Source: Prochlorococcus sp. AG-442-M23 (GTDB taxonomy: Bacteria; Cyanobacteriota; Cyanobacteriia; PCC-6307; Cyanobiaceae). From it: 64,000 nucleotides of DNA. This document shows, piece by piece, positions 36,236 through 46,893 of the stretch. The position numbers and the translations under genes were made by a program. The stretch spans positions 62,001 to 126,000 of the forward strand of contig QCPW01000001.1 in NCBI GenBank assembly GCA_003209655.1, written 5' to 3'. Under the pieces are notes generated by a model. The model saw only the letters and a program-made list of their open reading frames with translations, ran no database searches and was not told where the DNA came from. Within the stretch, counting starts at the first letter, position 1; every line of letters begins with the position of its first letter.

Positions 36236-37129
36236 TTATCTTGGAAACTTTTCCATAAGTTTCTGAATCTCTTCAGCATGATAACTACTTCGAGTTAAAG
36301 GAGAACTGACAACTTGCATAAAACCTAATTCATTTTCTCCAAATAATTTAAAATAATTAAATTTAGAAGGAGTAACAAATCTTTGAACCGGAAGATGTTT
36401 TGGGCCTGGAGACAAGTATTGACCAATAGTAACTATATCTACATCATTTTTCCTTAGATCAATAAGAAGGTTTAAAACTTCATCATCCATTTCTCCTAAT
36501 CCCAACATAAAGCCCGATTTAGTATAGACACCTGGGAAATAGCCTCTTGTTCTTTTTAGTAGTTCTAGAGTTCTCTGATAGTTTCCTTGTGGTCTTACTT
36601 TCGGATACAAAGCTGGAATAGTTTCAATATTGTGATTTAAAACATTTGGTTTAGAATCTAAAATCTTTTCAAGTGCTGACCAGTTACCACATAAATCGGG
36701 AATTAATAGTTCAATGGTTGTTTTAGGAGATTTCTTTCGAACTTCTGAAACACATTTATAAAACTGAGAAGCTCCACCATCATCCAAATCATCTCTATTA
36801 ACTGATGTGATAACAACATGCTTCAGTCTCATTCTATAAACTGCCTCTGCCAAACGATCAGGTTCTGTTGGGTCTAAATCTCTCTTGGATTTATCAAAAT
36901 CAATATCACAATATGGACAAGCTCTAGTACAGCCAGGACCCATAATTAAAAAAGTTGCCGTACCGCTAGCAAAACATTCTCCAATATTAGGACAGCTTGC
37001 TTCTTGACATACTGTATTTAATTTTAGGTCACTTAACAAATTTGAAGTTTTTCCTATTCTCTCAACTTGAGGGGCTTTTACCCTTAACCAGTCAGGCTTC
37101 ACAACTGCATTATTAGAAATATTAGTCAA
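36236..37129 (-). CDS. lipA: Lipoyl synthase
   Basis: A radical SAM enzyme that inserts two sulfurs into octanoyl-protein to make the lipoyl cofactor. In 297 residues both iron-sulfur sites are visible: the auxiliary cluster [12 protein letters not shown] and the radical [11 protein letters not shown]. The C-terminal segment [14 protein letters not shown] supplies the conserved serine ligand region. Length is normal. The upstream 302-bp gap faces the accessory patch. Confidence 0.97.
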   Translation of the reverse strand: MTNISNNAVVKPDWLRVKAPQVERIGKTSNLLSDLKLNTVCQEASCPNIGECFASGTATFLIMGPGCTRACPYCDIDFDKSKRDLDPTEPDRLAEAVYRMRLKHVVITSVNRDDLDDGGASQFYKCVSEVRKKSPKTTIELLIPDLCGNWSALEKILDSKPNVLNHNIETIPALYPKVRPQGNYQRTLELLKRTRGYFPGVYTKSGFMLGLGEMDDEVLNLLIDLRKNDVDIVTIGQYLSPGPKHLPVQRFVTPSKFNYFKLFGENELGFMQVVSSPLTRSSYHAEEIQKLMEKFPR

Positions 37130-37431
37130 ATTAATCTATTCAATTCTATCAATTTTAATTTTAAACAAAATAATGAAACTTTTCTATTTTTATTGGCTTC
37201 AAATACAGAATTTAACTTTCTTATTAATTCTGGAAACAACTAACAATTTGCTTTGCGAATAATAGCTTGTAATCTATATGAAACATTTTTCTATAAAAAA
37301 ATTCATAAAATATTATTATTGTTCTAAAAACATCAATAAGAACAATACTCATTACGTTATTTTAATTACAGTTTTCAAAACATCAGTTTATAAACTTTTT
37401 CGTTTAGAATTTTGTAATAACTCTTTAAATA
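37130..37431. other. Intergenic region between lipA and the recombinase-like gene
   Basis: 302 bp, very AT-rich, between divergent genes. It contains a perfect 9-bp inverted repeat TATTGTTCT / AGAACAATA (37317-37325 and 37339-37347) with a 13-nt spacer, ~85 bp upstream of the recombinase-like ORF. No ORF or RNA gene is visible. The repeat could be an operator or a recombinase binding site. Confidence 0.45.
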
Positions 37432-38118
37432 GTGTTCCATAAACTATTTTTTTTTATAGTATTTGATACAGTTAAAAATATATGTATTAAAACATTGACT
37501 TTTAAATTTAAAAGAAAACGTTTTCTTTTATCTGAAAAAAATAAGAAATGCAAATCTATTGGGTATGCTAGAGCTATTGATAGTGAATTTGATTACCTAA
37601 AAGAACAAATAAAAAGTCTTAAAAATGAAGGTTGTAGCTTAATATTTTCTGAAATTATAAGTTTAGATGACGAAATAAAACCCGAACTTAGAAAAGCTCT
37701 AAATTATTTATCAAAAGGCGATGAATTAATTATTACAAAGTTAGATCGTGCATTTTCTAACAAGCAAGAATGTATAAAAACAATAAGGAAACTTTTAAAT
37801 AATGATGTTAGGTTAAGAACTTTATCTGGTTTTTTATCTCCAGACAACCACTCAGAGATATCAGCATCGATATTTAATATCTTATATGAATTAGATAATT
37901 TAGATAATGAGTGTTTAGGAGAAAGAAAAAAAGAACTTCTTTTGCAAAGAAGATTAAATGGAAATAATTTAGGCGGCAGACCAAAGATTAGTCCCTTAAG
38001 AGAATCACTAGTTATGAGGCTACGAAAAGAGGGTTGCTCATATCGCTCAATAAGAACTCAAACTGGAATTGCTTTATCAACAATTAGAAGAATAATTTTA
38101 GATGGAGAAGCGAACTGA
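37432..38118 (+). CDS. Resolvase-like protein lacking the catalytic serine
   Basis: Residues ~40-200 follow the serine-recombinase N-terminal fold (SIGYARAIDSEFDYLKEQIKSLKNEGC, PELRKALNYLSKGDELIITKLDRAFSN), and the C-terminus is a resolvase-type helix-turn-helix (GGRPKISPLRESLVMRLRKEGCSYRSIRTQTGIALSTIRRIIL). Where active enzymes have YARVSTxxQ this one reads YARAIDSEF, so the nucleophilic Ser is replaced by Ile, and the second Arg of LDRLxR is Ser. It is therefore probably not a recombinase but a DNA-binding regulator or relic. The GTG start at 37432 is doubtful; a TTG at 37495 is also in frame. A 22-bp perfect palindrome lies inside the early ORF. Confidence 0.75.
   Translation: MFHKLFFFIVFDTVKNICIKTLTFKFKRKRFLLSEKNKKCKSIGYARAIDSEFDYLKEQIKSLKNEGCSLIFSEIISLDDEIKPELRKALNYLSKGDELIITKLDRAFSNKQECIKTIRKLLNNDVRLRTLSGFLSPDNHSEISASIFNILYELDNLDNECLGERKKELLLQRRLNGNNLGGRPKISPLRESLVMRLRKEGCSYRSIRTQTGIALSTIRRIILDGEAN
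37509..37530. repeat. 22-bp perfect palindrome at the start of the resolvase-like gene
   Basis: The bases pair perfectly about the axis between 37519 and 37520 (centre AAAACGTTTT, with GAAAACGTTTTC flanked by A/T runs). It lies just before the conserved recombinase fold begins. That suggests a dimeric DNA-binding site, possibly for the encoded protein itself, or a hairpin in the mRNA leader. Function is inference. Confidence 0.5.
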
Positions 38119-38119
38119 T

Positions 38120-38332
38120 ATGAATAAAAAAGAACTTGAAAACCTGATTAAAGAAAATCTTAAAGATACTGCATTACGTATTTATGAATTAAATATTAAT
38201 GATAGAAATAGCTTAATATCAGAATATAAGGAATGGATTTTAAATGAATTAGATTTTGAGGAGGTAATGATGCTACCTTACGAAGCTTATACGAATAAAT
38301 TAGATAGGGATATCTTAGATGACTTAAATTAA
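38120..38332 (+). CDS. Hypothetical 70-residue acidic protein
   Basis: Not recognised. From ATG at 38120, 1 bp after the upstream stop, it encodes 70 residues (MNKKELENLIKENLKDTALRIYELN...), rich in Glu, Leu and Asp and predicted mostly helical. An in-frame ATG at 38102 would overlap the upstream gene. The tight spacing implies co-expression with the resolvase-like protein, so a partner or antagonist is conceivable. Its stop overlaps the end of the convergent hydrolase gene by 4 bp. Confidence 0.6.
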   Translation: MNKKELENLIKENLKDTALRIYELNINDRNSLISEYKEWILNELDFEEVMMLPYEAYTNKLDRDILDDLN

Positions 38333-39234
38333 TATGAACCTAAATTCATATTATATTTATAAACAGCATTAGATATTTCAGGGAAAAAGGTCTCATCATT
38401 GACATATTTTTTTCCATTTCCAAAAACAACTAATAAAGTTTGTAATGAATCATTATTAACCCACCAAGCGGCATCATGTCTCGCTTGTGACATCAAACCA
38501 GCTTTACTCCAAAAATTAATATTCTCTGGTAATCCCTCTCCTAAAAAACCATTTACTTGATTCTGAGGATCCTTATTGATAATATTTTTATTTAAATTTC
38601 TTTTTATAAAACTTCTTAAATTTAAATTTTCTTTATGATAATCAAGTCTTATCATAATTTCCTCCAAAATCCTTGCAGTTGCATTTGTTGTCATCATATT
38701 TCTATTTTTATTTTCAGTTCCATAGAATTCTTTTTCTCGACCAAAGGGTCCATCCTCCCATGTTTTTTGGCAGCAATTTATTTCATTTAATTCACTCCAA
38801 GAAAGCTCTTTTAACCAATCATTGATTATTGACCTTTGATATTTCCAATTCTCCCAGAGATCTCCTTCTATACATGGACCACTAGTAGTCCCAGTGATCA
38901 CATCAATTAAGAAACTGGTAGCATCATTACTAGAGTAAAAAAGCATTTTATATACTGCATCACTTATTTCCTGGCTAAATAATATTTTTTTTGTTTTAAT
39001 CCATGAATATGCAGCAAATGCATAAACTAGCTTTACGATACTTGCAGGATAAATTAGTTTTTGATTATTAATTCCAAATCCAAAACCTTTATAAATATGA
39101 TTTTTTTCACTTTTATAATTGATCCAAGTTATCGCGATATCATTCTTAAAATTTTCTCTATGTTTAGAACAAACTCTTTCTAAAATATCGTTTAAGGCTA
39201 AACCCATTTCTTCTTTTAAGTTATAAAAAGACAT
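38329..39234 (-). CDS. Serine hydrolase of the class A beta-lactamase fold
   Basis: From ATG at 39234 it has 301 residues; an ATG at 39249 would add five. The active-site signature SIVK (SxxK, about residues 65-68) is in LIYPASIVKLVYAFAAYSW, the second motif is SSND (YSSNDATSFLI), and KAG in WSKAGLMSQARHD replaces KTG. There is no clear signal peptide, so a cytoplasmic or atypical peptidoglycan-related or amidase-like role is as likely as penicillinase activity. It is divergent from an NlpC/P60 peptidase gene whose start codon is only 3 bp away, pairing two cell-wall-type enzymes. Confidence 0.75.
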   Translation of the reverse strand: MSFYNLKEEMGLALNDILERVCSKHRENFKNDIAITWINYKSEKNHIYKGFGFGINNQKLIYPASIVKLVYAFAAYSWIKTKKILFSQEISDAVYKMLFYSSNDATSFLIDVITGTTSGPCIEGDLWENWKYQRSIINDWLKELSWSELNEINCCQKTWEDGPFGREKEFYGTENKNRNMMTTNATARILEEIMIRLDYHKENLNLRSFIKRNLNKNIINKDPQNQVNGFLGEGLPENINFWSKAGLMSQARHDAAWWVNNDSLQTLLVVFGNGKKYVNDETFFPEISNAVYKYNMNLGSY

Positions 39235-39237
39235 TGT

Positions 39238-39993
39238 ATGAAAGAACATGTAGACCCTATCTCACTATTTAAGCAAACTAATTTTTCAAATACTATTTGG
39301 TGGAAAGTAAAAATTAATATTTCTGGATATCAAAATAACAAAAACAAAAACTTAGTGACCCAAATCTTCAAAAATAGAATTTTTAGACTAATTCATCCGA
39401 TTTTCTATCAAAATAAAAAAGATTTATCGAGGATATTAGTTCAATTTTATGAAGATGGCTACATCTGCTGGATTGATTTGCAAAATTTAACTATTGAAAA
39501 ATTTGATCCTAATAACAGTTTTGTGGAAAATGATGAAAAATCCATACAAGAAAAAATTCCATTGATACTTAATTGGATCAAAGATCAATCTAAGGTTAAA
39601 AATCAATATCTTTGGGGTGGTACATTAGGGCCAAACTTTGACTGTTCTGGATTAATTCAAACGGCTTTTTTCAAACATGAAATTTATATACCTAGAGATT
39701 CGTATCAAATAAAAAGTTTTTGCAGGCATCTTTTTAATTTTACAGAAAAAAATTATTCACTTAAAAAAGGAGATATTTTATTTTTTGGAGACAAAACAAA
39801 ATGTGATCATGTTGGTATTTATAAAGGAGACGGATTTTATTACCATAGTTCGGGTATTGAATACGGACGAAATGGAATAGGAGTGGATACTTTACAAAAG
39901 ACAAGTGACAAAATATCACTTCACTATCAATCCAAACTTATTTCTGCAGGAAGAATATTTAGATCATATAGATGGAATAAGACTATAAGATAA
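39238..39993 (+). CDS. NlpC/P60 family peptidase
   Basis: A 251-residue C40 peptidase of the kind that cleaves peptidoglycan stem peptides. The catalytic residues are C136 (NFDCSGLIQTAF), H191 (CDHVGIYKGDG) and H203 (YYHSSG). Residues ~1-95 probably form an SH3-like targeting domain (GYICWIDLQNL). No signal peptide is evident, as in several cyanobacterial members. Its start lies 3 bp from that of the divergent hydrolase, so its promoter must sit inside that gene. Confidence 0.88.
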   Translation: MKEHVDPISLFKQTNFSNTIWWKVKINISGYQNNKNKNLVTQIFKNRIFRLIHPIFYQNKKDLSRILVQFYEDGYICWIDLQNLTIEKFDPNNSFVENDEKSIQEKIPLILNWIKDQSKVKNQYLWGGTLGPNFDCSGLIQTAFFKHEIYIPRDSYQIKSFCRHLFNFTEKNYSLKKGDILFFGDKTKCDHVGIYKGDGFYYHSSGIEYGRNGIGVDTLQKTSDKISLHYQSKLISAGRIFRSYRWNKTIR

Positions 39994-40043
39994 GTTTTTA
40001 TATAAAAGCTTACTATTCAATTTACTCTAGGTAAATTTTACAA

Positions 40044-40643
40044 TTATCCAGTTGTCCAAATATTCTTAACTATTGGCATTATGGTATCTAAATGTAGAGT
40101 TCCTACAAGAAGCCACGCAAAGACAGCGCCTCCACAACCACCTAACCAAAATCCACTTGTAAAATCAGCCCAACCTGCTCTCGTAAATAAATCTGCTGGA
40201 GGATTGTTCACAGTAGCGTCAGGAGGTTGTACATTAGGAGCTTTTCCAGGAGCATTATAAAGAACCAAGAGGGCTGTCAAAATATGTACGGCACCTATAG
40301 CTGCGAGCAGTCCTGCGGTTAATGCAAAATCAGAGTTTCTTAGAGGGCCAGTCATAGAAAATGGTCCATATAAAAGATATCCAAATGCAGCTCCAGTTTC
40401 TAAGCCTCTAAAATTTGGAGAAATTCCTTCTCTATAAAAAGGTAAATTATTAATAAAGGCTTTTGTAAAGTAACCACTATTAACAGGCGTTGCAAGATTT
40501 CCAACACATGGATCTGAAACTGTTTTAACAGCCCATTGATCTGCAATACCAATATCATTTGGCTGTACAGAATTATCTATGTATTTTTCATCAAATTTAA
40601 CAGAACTTGTAGATTCTGAGAATGATTTTTGAAAGTCGCTCAT
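40044..40643 (-). CDS. psaL: Photosystem I subunit XI (PsaL)
   Basis: PsaL is the thylakoid membrane subunit that holds the photosystem I trimer together. The 199-residue protein has a longer N-terminus than most cyanobacterial PsaL, then [48 protein letters not shown] and hydrophobic segments around residues 90-130 and 165-190. It follows psaI by 29 bp, probably as one transcript. Confidence 0.97.
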   Translation of the reverse strand: MSDFQKSFSESTSSVKFDEKYIDNSVQPNDIGIADQWAVKTVSDPCVGNLATPVNSGYFTKAFINNLPFYREGISPNFRGLETGAAFGYLLYGPFSMTGPLRNSDFALTAGLLAAIGAVHILTALLVLYNAPGKAPNVQPPDATVNNPPADLFTRAGWADFTSGFWLGGCGGAVFAWLLVGTLHLDTIMPIVKNIWTTG

Positions 40644-40672
40644 TTTTTAATATAAGAGTAGTGTGAATTTAA

Positions 40673-40786
40673 TTAATCAGTAGCTGTAATGAATCTTCCA
40701 ATTAATACAATAAAAACTGCTGGAGTTACTAGACCTATCAATGGGACAAAGATTGATGGTAAGAACGTTGAAAAATCAGATGGCAT
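40673..40786 (-). CDS. psaI: Photosystem I subunit VIII (PsaI)
   Basis: A 37-residue single-pass membrane protein translated from ATG at 40786: MPSDFSTFLPSIFVPLIGLV followed by TPAVFIVLIGRFITATD. The FLPSIFVPLIGL segment is the PsaI signature. PsaI supports PsaL binding in photosystem I, and the gene lies 29 bp upstream of psaL on the same strand, the usual pairing. Confidence 0.93.
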   Translation of the reverse strand: MPSDFSTFLPSIFVPLIGLVTPAVFIVLIGRFITATD

Positions 40787-40933
40787 AATCTTTTAAAGAT
40801 ATTTAAATACTTTAGTATTTTTCTTACAATTAATGTTACTTTTATGACTGGATGATATAAAAATTATTAACTTTTTATATGCAAATTTTCTTTAAAGAAT
40901 TCTTATTAGAAAAATTGAAGTAAAATTCAATTA

Positions 40934-41890
40934 TTAATTTTTAGTTTGAATTTTTCTAACTCTATAAATAGGCCTATTTTGACTTTCGTGATATGTTCTA
41001 ATTAAAAGTTCACTTAACAGCCCAAAACTAAATAATTGAACTCCAGCAATTCCTAATATCAAAGCAAACATTAGCATCGGCCGATTACCTATATCTTCCC
41101 CAAACAATTTCACAAGTATTAGGTAAGAGGTCATTCCAAGACTTATTAGAATACTAATAATCCCAACGAAGCCAAATCCATACATGGGTCTTGTCAAAAA
41201 TTTAGTCATAAACCAAACAGTAAGTAAATCCATTAAAACCCTAAAAGTTCTGTCAATCCCATATTTACTAGAACCATATTTCCGACTGCGATGGTTTACT
41301 TTAATTTCTTTAATTTTAGCCCCTTCAATATTTGCCAAAACAGGCAAAAACCTATGAAGTTCACCATATAATTTTATGTCATCAAGAATCTCTTTTTTGA
41401 ACGCTTTTAAAGAACAACCATAATCATGCAACTTAAGGCCAGTCACATTAGCAATTAAGTTATTTGCAATTATTGATGGTATACGTCTATTAATCAATTT
41501 ATCTTTTCTATCGTATCTCCATCCACAAATCAAATCATAGCCTTCATTAATATGTGAAATTAAAATCGGAATATCATTTGGATCATTTTGTAAGTCTCCA
41601 TCTAAAGTAATTACAATTTCACCATTAGAATTATCAAAACCAGCAGATATTGCAGCAGTTTGTCCGTAATTTTTACGAAGTGAAATGACTGATAATTCCT
41701 GAGTCTTGATAATTAATTCATCCAATACATTAGAAGTACTATCTTGCGAGCCATCATTTACAACAACTATCTCAAAATTTATTTTATTAGTATGCATAAC
41801 ATTAACAACTTCATCTAATAAATATCTAATACTCTCACTTTCATTAAAAACAGGAATAATAATAGAAATCAGCTGATTAGTATTTTTCAT
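40934..41890 (-). CDS. Polyprenyl-phosphate-type glycosyltransferase family 2 (GtrB/ArnC-like)
   Basis: A 318-residue GT-A enzyme with SIIIPVFNESESIRYLL, the DxD region ITLDGDLQNDPNDI and GCSLKAFKKEIL. Two C-terminal transmembrane helices (residues ~235-300) place it with GtrB/ArnC/DPM1-type enzymes that load a sugar onto a polyprenyl phosphate carrier. Such carriers feed ArnT/GT39 enzymes like the one at 14661-16229, a plausible but unproven link. It follows psaB after an intrinsic terminator. Confidence 0.88.
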   Translation of the reverse strand: MKNTNQLISIIIPVFNESESIRYLLDEVVNVMHTNKINFEIVVVNDGSQDSTSNVLDELIIKTQELSVISLRKNYGQTAAISAGFDNSNGEIVITLDGDLQNDPNDIPILISHINEGYDLICGWRYDRKDKLINRRIPSIIANNLIANVTGLKLHDYGCSLKAFKKEILDDIKLYGELHRFLPVLANIEGAKIKEIKVNHRSRKYGSSKYGIDRTFRVLMDLLTVWFMTKFLTRPMYGFGFVGIISILISLGMTSYLILVKLFGEDIGNRPMLMFALILGIAGVQLFSFGLLSELLIRTYHESQNRPIYRVRKIQTKN

Positions 41891-41948
41891 ATCATTAGCA
41901 TTTAATAATCTTTTAATTTTAACTTAATTTAGAACGATAAAATTAATC

Positions 41949-41977
41949 AAAAAAAATCACCACCTTAGGTGGTGATT
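41949..41977 (-). terminator. Intrinsic terminator of psaAB
   Basis: A perfect 10-bp stem AATCACCACC / GGTGGTGATT (41955-41964 and 41968-41977) with a 3-nt loop. On the minus strand a run of eight T follows. It begins 20 bp after the psaB stop, so it closes the psaA-psaB transcript before the glycosyltransferase gene. Confidence 0.9.
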
Positions 41978-41996
41978 AATATTATGTGATCAAGTT

Positions 41997-44225
41997 TTAT
42001 CCAAACTTACCTGAAGTAGATGCTATTACAAATGCTCCAAAAGTAAGTATATTTCCAATTGTAAAATGTGCTAATCCCACTAATCTTGCTTGAACAATTG
42101 AAAGTGCAACTGGCTTATCTCTCCAACCAACTAAGTTAGCTATTGGAGTGCGCTGGTGAGCCCAAACTAATGTCTCAATTAATTCTTGCCAGTAACCACG
42201 CCATGATATCAAGAACATAAATCCAGTAGCCCATACTAGATGGCCGAATAAGAACATCCATGCCCAAGGTGATAAAGAATTAACACCAAATGGATTATAT
42301 CCATTGATTAGTTGAGCAGAATTCAACCATAAATAATCTCTAAACCAACCCATTAAGTATGTTCCAGACTCATTAAATTGAGCTACATTCCCTTGCCAAA
42401 TTGCCAAATGTTTCCAATGCCAATAGAAAGTTACCCAAGCTATCAAGTTTAAAGCCCAGAACATTGCAAGATACATAGCATCCCAAGATGAACTATCACA
42501 AGTACCTCCTCGACCTGGACCATCACATGGGAAAGCGTATCCTAAATCCTTTTTATCAGGAATTAGTTTTGTTCCCCTTGCATCTAAGGCACCTTTAATA
42601 AGGATTAAAGCCGTTGTATGAAGACCAAGAGCAATAGCATGATGAACTAAGAAATCTGCAGGACCTATTGGTAAGAAAGAACTAAGGGCATCTTGTCTAT
42701 TAATTAGATCCATCCAATAATGATTTCCTGGTAAAGAATTTGCGGCGATACTAGCAGAACTTGTAGGATCTGATAATAAAGCATCAAAGCCATACATCAT
42801 TTTTCCTTGAGCTGCTTGTACAAACTGAGCAAAAACAGGTTCAATTAAAATTTGTTTTTCTGGATTTCCAAAAGCTACAACGACATCATTATGTACATAT
42901 ATACCTAAAGTATGGAATCCAAGTAACATAGTTACCCAACTTAAATGGCTTATTAATGCTTCTTTAGTTCCTAAAACTCTTGCTAAAACATTATCTTTAT
43001 TGAGTTCAGGATCATAATCTCTCACAAAGAAAATCGCTCCATGTGCAAAGGCACCAACCATCAAAAACATAGCTATGTATTGATGATGAGTATAAAGAGC
43101 AGATTGGGTTGTGTAATCTCTAGCTATAAAAGCATACGAAGGTAGGGCGCCCATATGTTGAGCAACCAATGAGGTGGCAACTCCAAGAGATGCTAAAGCT
43201 AATCCCAACTGGAAGTGTAATGAGTTATTTACTGTCTCATAAATACCATCATGATTAATCCCAAAACTACCTTTATGAGGATCATTAGGATGTCTTGTGT
43301 TATGAGCTTCAGTAATCTCTTTTAGGCTATGACCTATTCCAAAAGTATTTCTATACATATGACCTGCAATAACAAATACAGTTCCTATTGCAATGTGGTG
43401 ATGAGCTATATCAGTTAACCATAATGCTTCACTTTGCGGATGCAAACCTCCAAGGAATGTAAATATTGCAGTTCCAGCACCTTCGGCAGTTCCAAATACT
43501 TGATCTAAAGAATCTGGATTTTGTGCGTATGCACCCCAATTTAATGTAAAGAAAGGAGCTAATCCTGCAGGATGAGGCAGAACTGTTAACCAGTTATCCC
43601 AACCAACATGCTGACCTCTTGATTCAGGTATGGCCACATGAACTAAATGACCAGTCCAAGCGATACTACTAAACCCAAATAAAACAGCTAGATGATGATT
43701 TAATCTTGACTCTGCATTTTTAAACCATGCAAGTGAAGGTCTGAATTTTGGCTGTAAATGCAACCAACCTGCAAATAAGGTCCAACAAGCTAGTATACTC
43801 ATGAAAATTGAGGCTTGGAATAGTTGCTCGTTAGTTCTCATTCCAATTGTGTACCACCAATGATACAAACCTGAATAAGCTATATTAACTGGTCCACTAG
43901 CTCCTGCTTGAGTCATCGCTTCTGTAATACCAGAACCAAAGTGAGGATCCCAAATAGCATGAGCTATTGGACGAACATGAGTAGGATCTAATACAAATTG
44001 CTCAAAGTTACCTTGCCAAGCAATATGGAAAAGGTTGCCAGCGACCCAAAGCGCAATTATCGCTAAATGTCCGAAATGAGTAGAAAATAACTTTTGATAA
44101 AGTTTTTCTTCAGTCATTCCATCATGACTTTCAAAGTCATGTGCTGTAGCTATTCCGTACCATATTCTACGGGTTGTTGGGTCCTGAGCTAGACCCTGGT
44201 TAAATGATGGAAATTTTGTTGCCAT
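41997..44225 (-). CDS. psaB: Photosystem I P700 apoprotein A2 (PsaB)
   Basis: One of the two core subunits of photosystem I binding P700 and the electron-transfer chain. It has 742 residues, eleven hydrophobic helices and many chlorophyll-ligating His. The Fx iron-sulfur loop [19 protein letters not shown] provides two cysteines, with [12 protein letters not shown] conserved. It follows psaA by 28 bp and ends before a strong terminator. Confidence 0.99.
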   Translation of the reverse strand: MATKFPSFNQGLAQDPTTRRIWYGIATAHDFESHDGMTEEKLYQKLFSTHFGHLAIIALWVAGNLFHIAWQGNFEQFVLDPTHVRPIAHAIWDPHFGSGITEAMTQAGASGPVNIAYSGLYHWWYTIGMRTNEQLFQASIFMSILACWTLFAGWLHLQPKFRPSLAWFKNAESRLNHHLAVLFGFSSIAWTGHLVHVAIPESRGQHVGWDNWLTVLPHPAGLAPFFTLNWGAYAQNPDSLDQVFGTAEGAGTAIFTFLGGLHPQSEALWLTDIAHHHIAIGTVFVIAGHMYRNTFGIGHSLKEITEAHNTRHPNDPHKGSFGINHDGIYETVNNSLHFQLGLALASLGVATSLVAQHMGALPSYAFIARDYTTQSALYTHHQYIAMFLMVGAFAHGAIFFVRDYDPELNKDNVLARVLGTKEALISHLSWVTMLLGFHTLGIYVHNDVVVAFGNPEKQILIEPVFAQFVQAAQGKMMYGFDALLSDPTSSASIAANSLPGNHYWMDLINRQDALSSFLPIGPADFLVHHAIALGLHTTALILIKGALDARGTKLIPDKKDLGYAFPCDGPGRGGTCDSSSWDAMYLAMFWALNLIAWVTFYWHWKHLAIWQGNVAQFNESGTYLMGWFRDYLWLNSAQLINGYNPFGVNSLSPWAWMFLFGHLVWATGFMFLISWRGYWQELIETLVWAHQRTPIANLVGWRDKPVALSIVQARLVGLAHFTIGNILTFGAFVIASTSGKFG

Positions 44226-44253
44226 TGAATTAAAAAGGAGAAGTTCAGGTTAT

Positions 44254-46557
44254 TTAGCCAAGCCCGAAAAGGCGAGCATGGAAGAATGCCCAAGTAGTAG
44301 CAATACCACCTACTAAGAAGTGAGTAACACCAACTGCACGACCTTGAGTAATTGATAATGCTCTTGGTTGAATTGTTGGAGCAACTTTAAGTTTGTTATG
44401 AGCCCAAACAATTGATTCAAAGAGTTCTTGCCAGTAACCTCTTCCACTAAATAGGAACATTAAACTAAATGCCCATATAAAGTGAGCTCCCAAGAACATC
44501 AAACCATACATACTTATAGCTGAACCATAACTTGTCAAAACCTGAGAGGATTGCGCCCATAAAAAGTCTCTAAGCCAACCATTGATAGTTATTGCACTTT
44601 GAGAGAAGTTACCACCAGTAAGTCCCCAGACGTCGCTCTGCATCTTCCAAGAAAAATGGAAGATAACAATTGATAAGCAGTTATACATCCAGAAAAGTGC
44701 TAAGAAAACGTGGTCCCAAGAAGAAACTTGACATGTACCTCCCCTACCAGGTCCATCACAAGGGAATCTAAAACCTAATGAAGCTTTATCAGGAATCAAT
44801 CTTGAGCTTCTTGCATAAAGGACACCTTTAAGAAGAATCAAAACTGTTACATGAATTTGGAAGGCATGAATATGATGAATCATCAAATCAGCTGTTCCAA
44901 GTGGAATTGGAGCGATAGCAACCTTTCCACCTACTTCTACTAAATTTCCGTTAAATACTTCACTTATTGCTTTGTGAGGTAAAGCTTCTGCAGTACCCGC
45001 CAATATAGAAGTCCCAACAGCTGAAGCTTGAATGCTTTGAACCCACTGAGCAAATATTGGTTGAAGTTGAATTGCGGAATCACTAAACATGTCTTGTGGT
45101 CTTCCTAAAGCTCTCATTGTGTCGTTATGAATATAGAGCCCAAAACTATGAAAACCTAACCACATACAAACCCAATTTAGGTGACTTATTAACGCATCTC
45201 TAGCTTTTAAAATCCTATCTAAAACATTATCTATATGTTTAGCAGGATCATAATCTCTTACCATAGCTATTCCAGCATGAGCACCGGCTCCAACAATGAA
45301 TAATCCACCTATCCACATATGGTGAGTAAATAAACCAAGAACAGTCATGTAATCAGTAGCAATGTATGGATATGGAGGCATCGCATACATGTGGTGAGAG
45401 ATCAAGATACTCAAAGAACCAAGCATGGCTAAGTTTACGGAAAGCTGTGCATGTCTACTTTCAGCCATAAATTCAAACAGTCCTTGATGACCTTTAGGAG
45501 CTGGGAATAAAATTGGATCTCCTTGATGTGCCTCTAATATTTCTTTCATACTATGGCCGATACCATAATTAGTTCTATACATATGACCACCAATTATCGC
45601 AATAACTCCAAAGGCCAAATGATGATGAGAAATATCAGTCATCCATAGACTTCCTGTAACAGGGTTCAATCCACCTTTAAAAGTTAAGAAATCTGAAAAA
45701 GCAAGCCAATTGAGGCTAAAGAAATTTCCAGTACCACTTGCTAATCCGGGAAAGATTTGACCAATAATTTGCGGATCACACAACTGATGAGGCAAAGGCA
45801 TATCGGCAATTGTTGCAATCTCTTTGCCATTAATAACTAATGGATTTCCCGCATCAATTGCATCTAAAAGTGCTGCGGTTGGTGCGCCAATGTGAATACA
45901 ATGTCCAGCCCAAGCCAATGATCCAAGGCCAACCAAACCAGCAATATGATGATTTAACATCGACTCTATATCTTGGAACCATTCCATCTTTGGAGCAGCT
46001 TTATGGTAATGGAAGATACCGGCATGAAGCATAAGAGCAGCCATTACTACTGCGCCTATCGCTAAGGCCATTAATTCACTTTCATTAGTAATTCCCCATG
46101 CACGCCACATATGGAATATTCCAGAACTTATTTGTATTCCATTGTAGTTAGCACCAAGATCACCATTGAGCATCTCTTGACCAACTACTGCCCATACTTG
46201 TTGTGCCCCAGGTTTAACATGGGTGGGGTCAGCTAACCAGCCTGAATAATTTGAAAATCTTGCCCCATGGAAAAATGCAGCACTCATCCAAATAAAAATA
46301 ACTGCAAGATGTCCAAAGTGTGCTGAGAAGATTTTTCTAGTTGCTTCTTCAGCATCTCCCGTATGAACATCAAAATCATGGGCATCGGCATGCAAATTCC
46401 AAATCCAAGTTGTAGTTTTTGGACCTTTGGATAATTTAGAAGACCAGAAACCTGGTTTATCTAATTTGGCAAAATCAATGGGTCTTGGATCAGCCTTTAC
46501 AGGTTCTTCCAAAACTTTTTTGTTTTTTTCTCCACTTTCTGGTGGGCTGATGGTCAT
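44254..46557 (-). CDS. psaA: Photosystem I P700 apoprotein A1 (PsaA)
   Basis: The other core photosystem I subunit, 767 residues. It shows [32 protein letters not shown] near the N-terminus, the Fx loop [19 protein letters not shown] and the C-terminal [35 protein letters not shown] lies 5 bp upstream of the ATG as a possible ribosome-binding site. The 5' leader has a nested inverted repeat. Confidence 0.99.
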   Translation of the reverse strand: MTISPPESGEKNKKVLEEPVKADPRPIDFAKLDKPGFWSSKLSKGPKTTTWIWNLHADAHDFDVHTGDAEEATRKIFSAHFGHLAVIFIWMSAAFFHGARFSNYSGWLADPTHVKPGAQQVWAVVGQEMLNGDLGANYNGIQISSGIFHMWRAWGITNESELMALAIGAVVMAALMLHAGIFHYHKAAPKMEWFQDIESMLNHHIAGLVGLGSLAWAGHCIHIGAPTAALLDAIDAGNPLVINGKEIATIADMPLPHQLCDPQIIGQIFPGLASGTGNFFSLNWLAFSDFLTFKGGLNPVTGSLWMTDISHHHLAFGVIAIIGGHMYRTNYGIGHSMKEILEAHQGDPILFPAPKGHQGLFEFMAESRHAQLSVNLAMLGSLSILISHHMYAMPPYPYIATDYMTVLGLFTHHMWIGGLFIVGAGAHAGIAMVRDYDPAKHIDNVLDRILKARDALISHLNWVCMWLGFHSFGLYIHNDTMRALGRPQDMFSDSAIQLQPIFAQWVQSIQASAVGTSILAGTAEALPHKAISEVFNGNLVEVGGKVAIAPIPLGTADLMIHHIHAFQIHVTVLILLKGVLYARSSRLIPDKASLGFRFPCDGPGRGGTCQVSSWDHVFLALFWMYNCLSIVIFHFSWKMQSDVWGLTGGNFSQSAITINGWLRDFLWAQSSQVLTSYGSAISMYGLMFLGAHFIWAFSLMFLFSGRGYWQELFESIVWAHNKLKVAPTIQPRALSITQGRAVGVTHFLVGGIATTWAFFHARLFGLG

Positions 46558-46893
46558 CTAGCACCTCAAAAATAATTGACCTTAAAGCAGATTTATCAAA
46601 TCTAAAGCTTACCTTTAAGGATAAACTTCAAGAAACGATGATAATCACGATTTAAGATCTGCGTTTCAAAAATAATAAGCGAAAGATTCTTTGGATATGC
46701 AGTAACGTAACAAATGTTCTAATGATTGTTACTTAATGAATATTTTGCTAAATCCCTTAACATAAAAGCTTTTAAGTATATTTACCCAAAAAAGATGTAA
46801 ATTTCTTTAATTTTTTTTTATATTTCGTTTTTATTTTTTTTAATTGCAGAGAAGAGATTTAGTTTTAAATTAAATAAAACAGAACTTCTTAAA
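46558..46893. promoter_or_regulatory. Divergent promoter region and psaA leader
   Basis: 336 bp between psaA (minus) and cobJ (plus) with no ORF or RNA gene seen. Near psaA it holds an outer inverted repeat CCTTAAAG / CTTTAAGG (46580-46587, 46613-46620) enclosing an inner one, AGATTT / AAATCT (46589-46594, 46598-46603), 23 bp upstream of the psaA ATG. The cobJ-proximal part is T-rich. Light-responsive control is expected for psaA, but I could not identify a specific regulator site with confidence. Confidence 0.5.

Noticed and set aside
37432-38118. Resolvase-like gene as evidence of a second active mobile element
   Set aside because: The catalytic serine is missing, and no att-type direct repeat, tRNA or transposase was found around it.
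41949-41977. Strong inverted repeat considered as a mobile-element end
   Set aside because: Position right after psaB and the T8 tract on the minus strand make it an ordinary intrinsic terminator.
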